This document shows, piece after piece, positions 1 to 10,850 of a DNA stretch of 64,000 nucleotides (position 1 is its first letter; each line of letters starts with the position of its first letter). A model generated the notes under the pieces. The model saw only the letters and a program-made list of their open reading frames with translations. It did not search any database and had not been told where the DNA came from. The stretch spans positions 16,001-80,000 of the forward strand of contig JAQFVV010000560.1 of the NCBI GenBank assembly GCA_028023455.1, in the 5' to 3' direction. The position numbers and the translations under genes are program-made. The DNA comes from Epiperipatus broadwayi (Eukaryota > Onychophora > Udeonychophora > Euonychophora > Peripatidae).

Positions 1-1400
1 TTATTATTATTATTAAACAGTAATTAAAAATAAACAACAAAATCAATTTATAATTCTTTAAAATTTTTTAAACAATCTTTAAATATATTTTATTGTAATT
101 TAAAATAATATAAAATAGTCTAGGTGAATGTCACTAGAGAGACAAATTAATTTATTCACACTGTTAATATTGGCCCATTTAGCACCAATCATGCATTGTA
201 ATACAAGGTATAAATAATATAACAAATCTGTTAGAGCAGGGTACTTTATGAGGAAAAAATCGGAATAAGAAGACTTCAATTCTACATTTATATAAAAAAA
301 TAAAGTAAAAAGAAAAGCTGAAAAGTAATAACTTTTAGGAATTAATTTGAACAAAATTTCAGGATTATGTGGAATTAAAAAAATGGAGTAGAGACTTTAT
401 AACTCTGTATTGTTTCAACACAGTTTTTCATCGATCTTATGATTTTTAATGTCCCTACTGGAGAAGCTAGAATGACCATTATCTGAATAATTATTTGCCT
501 CAACAAATATTATTTTAAACAAAGAACAATTCCAGAAAATGTAAGCAATTACATTTGTTTTATTTATATCATCAATTGTCAGATTTAAAAATAACACATA
601 AATTATTTAGGTTTAAAAGACAAAGATTAAAGTCTTTTAATTTTTGCACTCTTATTATAAAACAGAAAAATATGTTTACTTATAAATTATCATCCCAATA
701 AATATTTTTGAAATAAAGTTTCAGGAGGTATAGTAGACAAACCAAAAAATCAATTTTAATTTTATAAAGTTTAATATAATTCAAGGAAGAATGCATGAAT
801 TTATTCTTCATTCTCATTGAAGAAGAAAACTCATCTGCCATGGTGTTTCAGCACAAGTTTGCTTAGTTATTGGAAATAGAAAAAATAACGGTTATTAATG
901 CCAAGTATATTGTATTGATAATTGCTAACAATTTATAAATTCTTCTTAATGTTCTTAAATGTATATTAATTTGCTGATAGAAACAAATAAATAAATATTT
1001 ATTTATTTTTAGACTTATTGTGCAACTTGCAAATTAATAATATTTTAAAATGTTTTATAATTATTTTTTATTTTTGTTTCCTAAATAATTGTTTTATAAG
1101 TGAACTAGCACAAAGTAGAATAAATATAAAATTTATATAAAAAATATATGTATATAGTAAAATATATATAGTAGAATATATGTATATATACAGTTATTTT
1201 AGTGTGTGCATATATAATAATATATTTTTATTGTTTTTTGATGTAATTTAATATATAATGTATTTATGGTTTTATTTTTTTTAAATGTTTTTTTGTAAAA
1301 TATTTTTTTTAGTATTTTTTATACAAAGTTTTGTAAATATATATATACAAAGTTTTTAAAGATTTTCAACCTAAAGGAATAAGTTTTGTTATCTGATATG
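1..1400. other. AT-rich DNA without recognisable gene
   Basis: Only short chance reading frames are present and none has a recognisable domain. The stretch holds a few ATT units at the very start and a weak TA/GTA-rich patch near 1130-1350. I see no splice-flanked exon or RNA gene. Confidence 0.6.
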
Positions 1401-1416
1401 TAACTTAATTTCTGTA

Positions 1417-1475
1417 AGTAGCCATTTTGATTTCTGATGAAAACCCGTCTGCTGATTGAAATATAAAGCTTTTTT
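1417..1475 (+). ncRNA. Degenerate hammerhead-ribozyme-like motif (PLE/retrozyme relic)
   Basis: A CTGATGA box lies at 1434-1440, then 17 nt that would form stem II, then GAAA at 1458-1461. The box spacing is identical to the better-preserved motif at 35229-35256. Stem II has about two mismatches in six pairs. An AT-only hairpin follows GAAA and could be stem III. The sequence just upstream shares the word GCCATTTT with the 35.2-kb copy, which suggests one family. Hammerheads of this kind are known in Penelope-like elements and retrozymes. This copy is probably inactive, and a chance match to short boxes cannot be excluded. Confidence 0.3.
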
Positions 1476-2328
1476 ATAGAAGTAATTTTGTGTTTATATA
1501 TATATAATGTAACTTTAAATTTATTAGTAATTAAATGATGGTTAAATGAAGGGAAAAAAAAAGAAAAGAAAAATATGGAAGGGGGTCTGTAACCCTTAGT
1601 TTCTTTTGTAAAACGTCTAACGATTGGAAAAGGAACAATAATATTAGTTAATAATCATAGCAGAATAAAAAAAAAATATATTTTTTTTTAATTAAAGAAA
1701 GGTTAAGAGCTTTATTTTAAGAAGTCAATAATCATATGGATTGAATGTAAGGGATAGAAGAAAGCATATTTGTTTGTTTTTTTAAACTATAATGCATCAC
1801 CATAGAGAGGGAAGAGGGGATGAGTGTCATGCACACATTATAATATCTCAAAACATTCATTTACAAAAATCTAAACAGAAAGTTCTTCTTACAAATAATC
1901 ATGCGCATAAACGCTTACTTTAGAGAAGTTATATATTAATAATTCATTTAATTCTTAGAGCTTTCAAATCTCCATGGCTTCATAATCACAGTTTTATATA
2001 GTTGATATTGATGAGGGGGCGTATTCTAATTTATGTTAATTAGTTAGGTGTTTTTCGATATTTTATTTAAATATTATTTGGATTAGTTTATCCATCTTGT
2101 TAATGATAATATTTATAAATGGAAATGATAGTACGAATAAAAAATTAATTTGTTATACATAGCATTTGCATAACATTTCCTTTCATGAGAATAAATTTAC
2201 ATTTTAAGAAATTGATGAAGGTTATTTAATGCTCATAATAGTATTAATGATCAGATCACTATTTGCTTTTATATATGTGCGTGCATAGGTGTGTGGTATA
2301 TATATATATATATTTGTTTTTTTTAATT
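1476..2328. other. AT-rich DNA, no gene seen
   Basis: No coding or RNA feature is supported. A short (TA)n run sits at about 2297-2313, just upstream of the PLE insertion. Confidence 0.5.
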
Positions 2329-2347
2329 ATATAGGTAATTGTAAAAA
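2329..2347. repeat. Left flanking direct repeat (candidate target-site duplication)
   Basis: This stretch begins ATATAGGTAATTG and ends in a short A run. It recurs in the same orientation at 4924-4942, immediately beyond the right PLE arm. A direct repeat outside an inverted pair is what a single insertion event would leave. Confidence 0.6.
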
Positions 2348-2608
2348 GAAATTATTAAACTCAGGTGCTTACTATACATGTATATAATTTTAATGCGCAA
2401 ATACGCGCACAACAACCGAGCTTCATCATGATTAAATAACAATATATTATAAACTCAAAATAATTATAATATCTAAATAATAATGCCCGAGCGCTTTCAA
2501 GGGAACTTAGCTCTCATAATCATGGGCAACAAAGAATAAGCATAGCGTGTTGGTATATGCTAAAATATGCTGATATATGTAAATTAGTTGAAAATAAATG
2601 TGTCAGCT

Positions 2609-3391
2609 CTAAATGATCCATTTCTTAGAGATTTTGTAACACGCATCTTTCCTATTCATAGCCTTATCATCAATAGCAATAAAACATGCTTCTTTAACTT
2701 TTCTCTTAATGTCATTTCTCTCCCTGCAAACTATTCTTGCATTTTTAGGTTCACATGCATGACCAGCTGATTTCTGATGTATTGCAAATATTGAGTTGCA
2801 ATTTGGGTCTACTTGGGCCTTATTGTAAGAATATCTGTGCTGGGATAGTCTTGTAGAAAGAGTTGCTTTCGTTTCCCCATAGTATGATGCCATGCAGTTA
2901 TTTTCTGGACATGAAATATTATATACGGCCTGGGAGGTGTTGTTGGGTATTATAATGTCTTTGGTGTTATTAATAATTCTATTTGTATTAGGGGGTGTAT
3001 GAAAGCTTACTTGAAATTCTTTATTAAACACTGAGTAAAACTTTCTATGGGTTATTGCAACAAAATTCTATTTTTCTGCTGCTTAATAACATTGCTGTTT
3101 AATTTACTGTAAAATTGTCTAATCTTCCTATCAATTGTGTAGTGCTTGAAGCCGAAATCTAATAAATCGTTTCTATATAAGATTAAGTTTGCTCTTTTGT
3201 CCGATTCAAATCTGCAAAGTTGCTTATTCCTATGCAAGAAAGACGCTAAACCAGCTAATTTATGAATAGAAGGCGTGTTTGAAGAAGGTTGAATATTGCC
3301 TCTTTTTTCTATTGGTTTTATAATCATTGTATAATTTAGTCTTTGATCTTCTCTTTGCACATACATATCCAAGTATTTAGTTTTCCCTTTG
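2609..3391 (-). pseudogene. PLE left-arm fragment: C-terminal reverse transcriptase region plus GIY-YIG nuclease
   Basis: The minus strand encodes the C-terminal end of a PLE protein. The part from about 3372 to 3052 is the region after the polymerase fingers and palm, rich in basic residues. The part from 3031 to 2609 carries the GIY-YIG nuclease signature: VYNISC, then YYGET, then an arginine in the TRLSQHR block, ending in KKWII and a stop. Relative to the right arm a 10-bp deletion near 3045 breaks the frame between the two parts. The 2-bp insertion that disrupts the right arm is absent here. In active PLEs the nuclease nicks target DNA to prime reverse transcription. This arm starts in mid-domain and has no catalytic YVDD box, so it could not act on its own. 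Confidence 0.85.
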
Positions 3392-3402
3392 GCTGATTGA
3401 CA

Positions 3403-4698
3403 GTATTGGATTTGGAAGATATACTATCAAATCTTCATTTGAATTTGTAGCCAGAATTAAGGACAAAATTCTAAACCCAGAAACTAAAATTGCAGTGCTT
3501 GATGTCACTAAGTTATACGGATACAATTAACTTAAAATAGGTCCATTGATATAGTAAAAGAAGAGCTTATGAACAACGACGTGGATCAAAAAAAGATAGC
3601 TTTCATAATTGATTTCTTAAAATGGCTTAACAACAACATTGTGGCAACATTCAATAATCAATGTTACCAAATGAATGATGGATGGCCGATGGGATTACCC
3701 ATGAGCGGTATCATCTCAAGTATCGTACTTAATTATTTTGAAAAAAGTATTATTCCTAAATACGAACAAACACTTAAGTTAATTGTATACACAAGATACG
3801 TTGACGACCTTTTCATCGCTGCTACTGAAGAAATTATAGATAAAATTAAACAGGACATACAAGACAGTACGCAGCTGAAGCTAAACACAGAAATGGAAGA
3901 TCGTGAAGGGAAAACTAAATACTTGGATATGTATGTGCAAAGAGAAGATCAAAGACTAAATTATACAATGATTATAAAACCAATAGAAAAAAGAGGCAAT
4001 ATTCAACCTACTTCAAACACGCCTTCTATTCATAAATTAGCTGGTTTAGCGTCTTTCTTGCATAGGAATGAGCAACTTTGCAGATTTGAATCGGACAAAA
4101 GAGCAAACTTAATCTTATATAGAAACGATTTATTAGATTTCGGCTTCAAGCACTACACAATTGATAGGAAGATTAGACAATTTTACAGTAAATTAAACAG
4201 CAATGTTATTAAGCAGCAGAAAAATAGAATTTTGTTACCATATATTGCAACTACCCATAGAAAGTTTTACTCAGTGTTTAATAAAGAATTTCAACTAAGC
4301 TTTCATACACCCCCTAATACAAATAGAATTATTAATAACACCAAAGACATTATAATACCCAACAACACCTCTCAGGCCGTATATAATATTTCATGTCCAG
4401 AAAATAACTGCATGGCATCATACTATGGGGAAACGAAAGCAACTCTTTCTATAAGACTATCCCAGCACAGATATTCTTACAATAAGGCTCAAGTAGACCC
4501 AAATTGCAACTCTCAATATTTGCAATACATCAGAAATCAGCTGGTCATGCATGTGAACCTAAAAATGCAAGAATAGTTTGCAGGGAGAGAAATGACATTA
4601 AGAGAAAAGTTAAAGAAGCATGTTTTATTGCTATTGATGATAAGGCTATGAATAGGAAAGATGCGTGTTACAAAATCTCTAAGAAATGGATCATTTAG
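3403..4698 (+). pseudogene. PLE right-arm pol pseudogene: reverse transcriptase plus GIY-YIG nuclease
   Basis: The longest PLE reading frame opens at the methionine at 3569 and runs to 4576 (335 codons). It has an MGLP block (about 3691), the catalytic YVDD box at 3797-3808, a post-RT basic region, and the VYNISC...YYGET GIY-YIG signature near residues 275-290. Upstream at about 3425-3520 the N-terminal RT core is visible as SSFEFVARIKDKI and LDVTKLY, but it is separated by in-frame stops and a frameshift at about 3530-3550. A 2-bp insertion near 4511-4514, absent from the left arm, shifts the last 60 codons into another frame (4513-4698), which still ends in KKWII. The methionine at 3569 is internal to the domain and is not a real start. 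This is a dead, 5'-truncated copy. Family assignment is secure; clade assignment within PLEs is not attempted. Confidence 0.88.
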
Positions 4699-4923
4699 AG
4701 CTGACGCATTTATTTTCAACTAATTTACATATATCAGCATATTTTAGCATATACCAACACGCTATGCTTATTCTTTGTTGCCCATGATTATGAGAGCTAA
4801 GTTCTCTTGAAAGCGCTCGGGCATTATTATTTAGATATTATAATTATTTTGAGTTTATAATATATTGTTATTTAATCATGATGAAGCTCGGTTGTTGTGC
4901 GCGTATTTGCGCATTAAAATTAT

Positions 4924-4942
4924 ATATAGGTAATTGTAAAAA
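4924..4942. repeat. Right flanking direct repeat (candidate target-site duplication)
   Basis: This matches 2329-2347 over about 19 bp and abuts or slightly overlaps the outer end of the right PLE arm. Its AT-richness leaves some chance of coincidence. Confidence 0.55.
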
Positions 4943-5100
4943 AGTATGCATCATACAGTATACCATTCCATAGTATAAGAAAAAAGAATTTATTTTGTAG
5001 TGGTTTTAAAGAAATTAATCATTATTATCAATTCTAAATTTAATTTTGAAATTTAGTCAATTTTATTTATTAAAAATAAATTTAAAAATAAATTTAGTCA

Positions 5101-5180
5101 AGCAAGGGTGGTTGAGAGGTCAGTGAAAACTGCTTTACAAGAAGTTGTGCTGGGTTAGTGGGTTCGCGTCCCATATGATG
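5101..5180 (+). mobile_element. tRNA-derived SINE head or tRNA pseudogene
   Basis: A box-A-like stretch (GGTGGTTGAGAGG, about 5107-5119) is followed 42 nt later by a good box B (GGTTCGCGTCC, 5161-5171). That spacing, and the GGTTGAG form of box A, resemble long-variable-arm tRNAs such as leucine or serine. The acceptor ends do not pair, so it is not a functional tRNA. Downstream sequence up to about 5340, ending in an A-rich run, may be the SINE body. I do not recognise the SINE family. Confidence 0.5.
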
Positions 5181-5199
5181 CTATGACATATGAGGGAAA

Positions 5200-7764
5200 A
5201 AACAACATAAATTTCAATAGAATTGACCACCGTCATTTTTTTCATGTCATACAATTGTTTTGGGTTAGTGCAGAAAAATTTTCAAGATAAGGATCTAAAT
5301 AAAATAAGAATGCTTTGACACATGAAAAAAAAAATTAAAATTAATAATCCAATCACAATTTAATATGTAGTGTCATGGTTTAAAAGTAGTAGACCAGTGA
5401 GGGGGTGAGAATCAAAATATATAAAAAAGAAAATATTGTTTGTAGGGAGGTTAGTGAACAGTCAATTCTGATTCTTTGTTCTTATGTCAGCTTCACACAT
5501 AACAGTCAGATAATTTTAAGAAGTGTATATTACTTTTGTTTTGTTTTGTCAATGAATTGCTAAAAACATAGATAGGCATATCTATCTATCCTGTAAAATT
5601 AATTAATAACAAAATGTATTCATAACAATAATTTTCTGCATTATACCTCAATCTCCGCTACGAGTTTGTAAGCTTCGAGTTAAAGGAAAATATTTCAGAA
5701 AAAAAAAATGATGAATACATATTTTATCCATGACTTCATTAGAAAATTCAAATTGGTTTTTGGATTCCTAATGTTAGCACGTGGAAATAGAGCTGAAAAT
5801 ATTTAATATTTTCTCTTATTGTTTATGTGTATATTTAAATTGATACATGCCTGGATAAGGATTATTGGACAAGAAACATTTGAATAACATTGAAGAAATC
5901 ATGGATGAAAATAAATTAGTATATCATCTTAAGCAATTATTAATACAAAGTGTAGAATAAACATGTGAAAAGAAGCATCAATGATAAATCTGGAAATCGA
6001 ATTTGAAAAAGTAAACATCTATAATAATATAATATTGAAATAATGTTTGAGAAAAGGAAGCATCTATAAAAGAAAACTCTGGAATAAAAGGGTGAAGGTA
6101 AAGCATATATTATTATAAATCTGGGAATAAAATCGGTTGAAGTGAATCTAACCCTAAAGATTAAGGATCAACAGGTGTGAGTGATTGTGATTAAGCTTAA
6201 TAATCAGGATCGTCAATGTTGCCACTTACTAAATGTATATCGTCTTTGCATTATACCAATAATAGTTAAATTGGGATAAATTTTATCTATTTGTCATGTC
6301 CATGCACAAAAATTTCTGTCAAATATTGTTTGTTTACGAGAAATATGTGTCTCTCATTGGATAAGTTTGTACCTTGCAGAAGAATCAACTTTAGCTTTGA
6401 GAACTATCGACAAAATTATACGTAACATTTTAATTTTTTTATTATGTTTAGTAAGTGATTAATATTAATAAAGAATTATAAAGGTGATTTTAAACCTGTA
6501 ATAAGTTATTGAAGATTATAAAAAAATTATGGATCTTTTATAAAATTGCTTAAGACCATAGTATTAACGAACAGTAAAAGAGAAAAAGGTATGAGTGATT
6601 ATAAACTTATCTTTATGCTGCTAATATTAAACCTATATTTATATCTAATGTCATATTTACATATTTGTTGGTTATTGCTATACATTAGCAAGTATGTCAG
6701 ATTTATTTTAATCATGCATCCTAAATACATTATGCTTATTTCTTGACCTATAACATTAATTTATTTAGTAAATTTTATTTTGCAGTCAGTTAAGAATGAT
6801 CGGTTCCTACATCAATGAATATGATACCCTTGTAAGCTATGGAAAATTGCAAACAACTATTGTTAGTTGAGATAGAGTAGTTTTACCACCTCAAGGGATA
6901 GAAATAGAAAAAAGCTATCTTACCATTCCACCATTTTTTATGAAGTTATTAATAGATTAAAGACTTGATTCCAGCTCCATTTATATTTATTTCGTACTAA
7001 GAGAATTATTTGTATGGTTGTAATGTAGTGATTTGGCATACCTTTTTGAATATATGTGTAGAGACTAGTTCCTCACATAGCGTTTAACCTCAGTTAAAAG
7101 GCAACTCTCAAGTTCATGCTAACACTAAAATGTTATTAGTACCTTATTTTATTTTTCCTTATGAATACACTAAAGAATACATTATCAGAGAATATGTAAC
7201 GATGTATACTATATCGATTGTATGTCTTTGCAAGGTACAGTAATATTTACTTGTCGAGGGATTAATGTTAAAATCATATTCGTCTATTGATGTACTGAAT
7301 AGCTGAGCTTTGTTTTTAGCTTGTATGCGAACCCATACTTAGTCCAAACTTATGTATTTTAAAATTCAAACACACGTAAGTACTGGGCGTCATACCAGTT
7401 AATCCAGAAGTAAATCATCACTGGACTGGTAAAAAGTTGTCATAATTTCACATAAAAAGTGTATTGTATGTTAATATGTATTTACAATATAATTAGTAGA
7501 TGTGTATTTCAAACAATTAGTAGAAAGTCAAGGATAAGAAATATATGTTGACATTAATAAACGGAGTGAGTGACTAGAAGATTTTAATATCAATTTTTAT
7601 GTAGAATATAAAAATTGTTTATTGCCATTCAGAGATCCTAATTTTATAGGTATTATAAATCTTGTTTTGGGATAATAAAAAAATCTGATAGTAAAGTCGG
7701 CCAGCGAATTGAATTGGCTGTAGGTTAAAATTTCATAATAAGTTTATATTGCACTAGTCAAAAC
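5200..7764. other. AT-rich DNA, no gene seen
   Basis: There are small reading frames, such as a 66-codon one at 6546-6746, without domain, signal or coding bias. I see no large repeat. Confidence 0.55.
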
Positions 7765-7905
7765 ATGTTGTCTCTCTAACATGAGCTGGAACTTAATAAA
7801 ATATACTTCAAACTTAGTCAAGCCCGAATATTAGATCAGGGTTCAACCAAGATTTGAACCCATTCCACAAGCCCCACATTGAACATCTAATGGATAACAT
7901 AACAC
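7765..7905 (-). repeat. Possible SINE-like fragment with a box-B-like hairpin
   Basis: On the minus strand GGGTTCAAATCT resembles a tRNA box B. The same bases form a short hairpin (GGGTTCAA facing TTTGAACCC, 7839-7861). No convincing box A is found at the proper distance, so this is a weak call. Confidence 0.2.
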
Positions 7906-7985
7906 TGATGGCACATGAGAATTTATTCTTAAATCCAGCCCATTAAAAGAACAAAAATGACAATGAGATATACTTAACAAAAGAA

Positions 7986-7998
7986 CACACACACACAC

Positions 7999-8058
<60 letters not shown>
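7986..8058. repeat. (AC)n-(AT)n microsatellite
   Basis: About nine AC units run directly into about 28 AT/TA units with one imperfection. Confidence 0.95.
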
Positions 8059-8059
<1 letters not shown>

Positions 8060-8060
<1 letters not shown>

Positions 8061-8686
8061 AAGTGGAGAGAAAATAATTCGAACTACATAATTGGCTTGA
8101 ACAATAAAATAGTTAATAAAACATTTAATGAAATAGTTAATTAATTATATATCAATTTGAATGTGCATGACAAGATGATCTATCCAGAAGTACAGACTTA
8201 TATACATCTGATCATGCTATTATGATTCATATGCTCTTTTTAATAAATGACATATTCTAAGTAAATAAGTATATTTGGTGGGTGAGATCAAGAAGGCAAT
8301 CATTTGATTACAAAACAATCTTATAACATATTTCAATTAACACTTTAGAGGTAGTTCTGAAAGGTGATGACTAATGTACAAATTAATGGAGCATTATCTT
8401 TTCACAATGTTTCAGTCGTGACAATAAATAAAATATATATTAAAAATGATTTACTCATTAAGGATAGTATTTGTGCATATTTAATAAAACAACATACAGT
8501 TCAAATCAAGCTTATTTGCTAAGTGAACAAAATATTTTGAACCATTCTTTAAGGATTTTAGAAGAAAAGAATGCTTCACCTTTCTAACATATGTATACTT
8601 TTAAATAAATGGGATAAATGGTGATGGTGTAATTTTTTTTAAATAAGAAGAAAAACAACACTATTAATTAAACTAATCACTATTAT

Positions 8687-8723
<37 letters not shown>

Positions 8724-10104
8724 TAACCATATATATTTTAGTATAAAATATAATAATTGATGTAACTGGTATAAAAATTTCTCTGTCTTCTTTTGGTGAT
8801 TTGATTGGCTTGATTTGCACTTTGAACAGATTCCTCTCTTATATTCAAAATAATTTATTAGAGAGAATGGGTAATATTTTGCCTTACTTGTTGTCTATAT
8901 TATTTTAATAAATTTAAATTGCTTCTTTCCATATACTAATTCATATCAAAATGTTTAACTTTTTAAAAATTTTGACAACACATTAAATTTGGTAAAATAT
9001 TATTAAAAATAATAATAATTTTTATTTGTTTAAAATGGTCTTAAAAATTATTTCCATTGAATTAAAAAAACCATTTGTTCAACTAAATTTAATTATTAAA
9101 AATAAATACAGTAATTACGTATGCGTTTCAATGTAAAAAAGAAAGTAGCGTGAATTAAAAAATAAGCGTCTGATAGTGTTGCTTTGGATGGAGAAAAAGA
9201 AAAAAAAATGGTAAAAGGCAAATGGTGTAAATATGATAAACTTATTTTAAAATAGTTAACAAGTAAACGGATTACCACAAAGTTTTCTATAAACGTAAAA
9301 ATAACATAGTGGTATTTAATAATAAAATGAATTGCTAAATTTAAAAGTCTGTTCAAGTTGGCTAACCAGGTGGATCAAATTGCTAATAATAATTTTCCAA
9401 TATTACATTTGAAATATGTCGGAGCTTTCCAGTTTAAAAGCAGAATTAATTGCAAGATTTTGGTATGTTTTAAAATATTTATTATTCTACAATTTGGAAA
9501 AATTAAATAAGTGTTTTAATTACAGAAGTTTTATAAATATGAAAATTTGCTTTTTAAAAAAGAAGAAGTTTAAATTAAAGTAAAATGTTAAAGTTATTAA
9601 TATAGTTTAATATTTCCGTTTATAATTTTAATAAAAAATATAGTATTGATTGATATTTAACTTTGCAATGCCAGTAATATATTTGCTAGTTAATTTGTTT
9701 ACCATTTGGATAATAAAACAGTCTTCAAATAATTAATTAAAGCTATTTTCTAATTTTATCATCAGTTTGGAATGATTAAATTAATTGCTATAATTAGTAT
9801 TCCTAGATTTAAGCGTGGATAAATAAATATTAGCATGGATGTGATAAACTTAGAACAGTTTTAATAGAGAAATGTAGAAATTAATAACTTATGAAAAAAC
9901 ATTTTCATTTAAACTCTGCATGTCATATTTTGGAATTGTTTCATGTTTATGGAGCCACGTAAAATTGCTAATCTAATAGTGCTTATAATAACTAATACAA
10001 ATGGATAAAATTACATGTATGGAATTCAACTATAATTGTAGCTATTACTTCGTATATTTCTTGTTCGACACATCGTACATGGATTCCACGGATCATATTT
10101 GGAG
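8060..10104. other. AT-rich DNA with one short (TA)n array
   Basis: Nothing coding is supported. A (TA)n tract lies at about 8692-8718. The 86-codon minus frame at 9096-9356 is hydrophobic low-complexity translation of AT-rich DNA. Confidence 0.55.
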
Positions 10105-10228
10105 TTATAAAATGCTATACAATTTAATTTGTGATACACACACCTGCTAGAATTCATGTATTGAACTATAAAATGCTATACATTTAATTTATATCACACA
10201 CACACCTGTTAGATTTTATGTATTTGAT
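10105..10228 (+). repeat. Two-copy tandem repeat, period about 61 bp
   Basis: The unit beginning TATAAAATGCTATAC at 10106 recurs at 10167 with a few substitutions. Both copies carry the same CA-rich run and the word ACACCTG. Confidence 0.75.
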
Positions 10229-10654
10229 GAATAATGCATTACTTTAATTTTATCGTTATATGAACTTGCATGTGAAGTTCATAAGTTATATTTTATTAAG
10301 TTTAAATTAATAGGGGTTGAATAAAATACTTATTCAAGAGAATAGCGCTTGCGAAAAAGCTTGAAAAGTACTAAATGAATTTATGAGAGGTATCAATTTT
10401 TCATGAGGTATTTTGTGAGTCTTTCCAGATTTCTATTCCTATACTAATATTACTTATATTATATTACATATGTTTTATTTTAAGCAAGATAAGTTAGTAC
10501 ATTAGTTGTCCTGATTAGTGTAACATTTTATTATGCAAGAACCCACATTTGCTAAAATGTTAGTGTTTTCTGAATGGTCAGAATAACTGATGAGGATGAT
10601 TTTGCACTTTAATGTGAAGTAAATAGTAATGTTGTTTTATAATGTTAAAAGGCA

Positions 10655-10850
10655 TTAATCTGTGCTGGTGGTTAATCTGCAGATTACTTAATTGCCATTT
10701 TTTGTATTTTACACTCATTCCTGCGCTGGTGGTTAATCCGCGGAATTGTGTAATTATACTTATTAATTTATGATGGTGTATAAATCCACAAAGCGTTTAG
10801 TGTTATTTAATTCCTATGTGTAGATGAATGGATCCACAGGAATATGGTTT
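10655..10850 (+). repeat. Diverged short tandem repeats around GGTTAATCxGC
   Basis: The motif GCTGGTGGTTAATC followed by a GC-containing palindrome (CTGCAG, then CCGCGG) occurs at about 10662 and 10724. Two weaker relatives follow near 10770 and 10815. This may be an old minisatellite. No gene is evident. Confidence 0.4.

Larger units (their letters stand above)
2329..4943. mobile_element. Palindromic Penelope-like element (two head-to-head 5'-truncated copies)
   Basis: Two copies of the 3' half of a Penelope-like retroelement face away from each other. The left arm at about 2381-3391 reads on the minus strand. The right arm at about 3909-4926 reads on the plus strand and is preceded by unduplicated reverse-transcriptase sequence at 3393-3908. 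Both arms run through the GIY-YIG region, the stop codon and about 230 bp of 3' untranslated sequence, ending at the same word, TATATAATTTTAATGCGC. The whole unit is bracketed by a shared sequence of about 19 bp at 2329-2347 and 4924-4942. About 30 bp lie between the left repeat and the left arm and could be the tail extension described for some Penelope copies; that is inference. Confidence 0.85.

Noticed and set aside
2588-2770. 60-codon plus-strand frame and its twin at 4537-4719 on the minus strand
   Set aside because: Both are antisense shadows of the PLE C-terminal coding sequence, duplicated because the arms are inverted repeats.
5101-5180. Functional tRNA gene
   Set aside because: Boxes A and B are present but the acceptor stem does not pair and there is no convincing anticodon arm.
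9096-9356. 86-codon hydrophobic frame on the minus strand
   Set aside because: AT-rich DNA gives Phe/Ile/Leu-rich chance frames. There is no signal, homology or repeat support.
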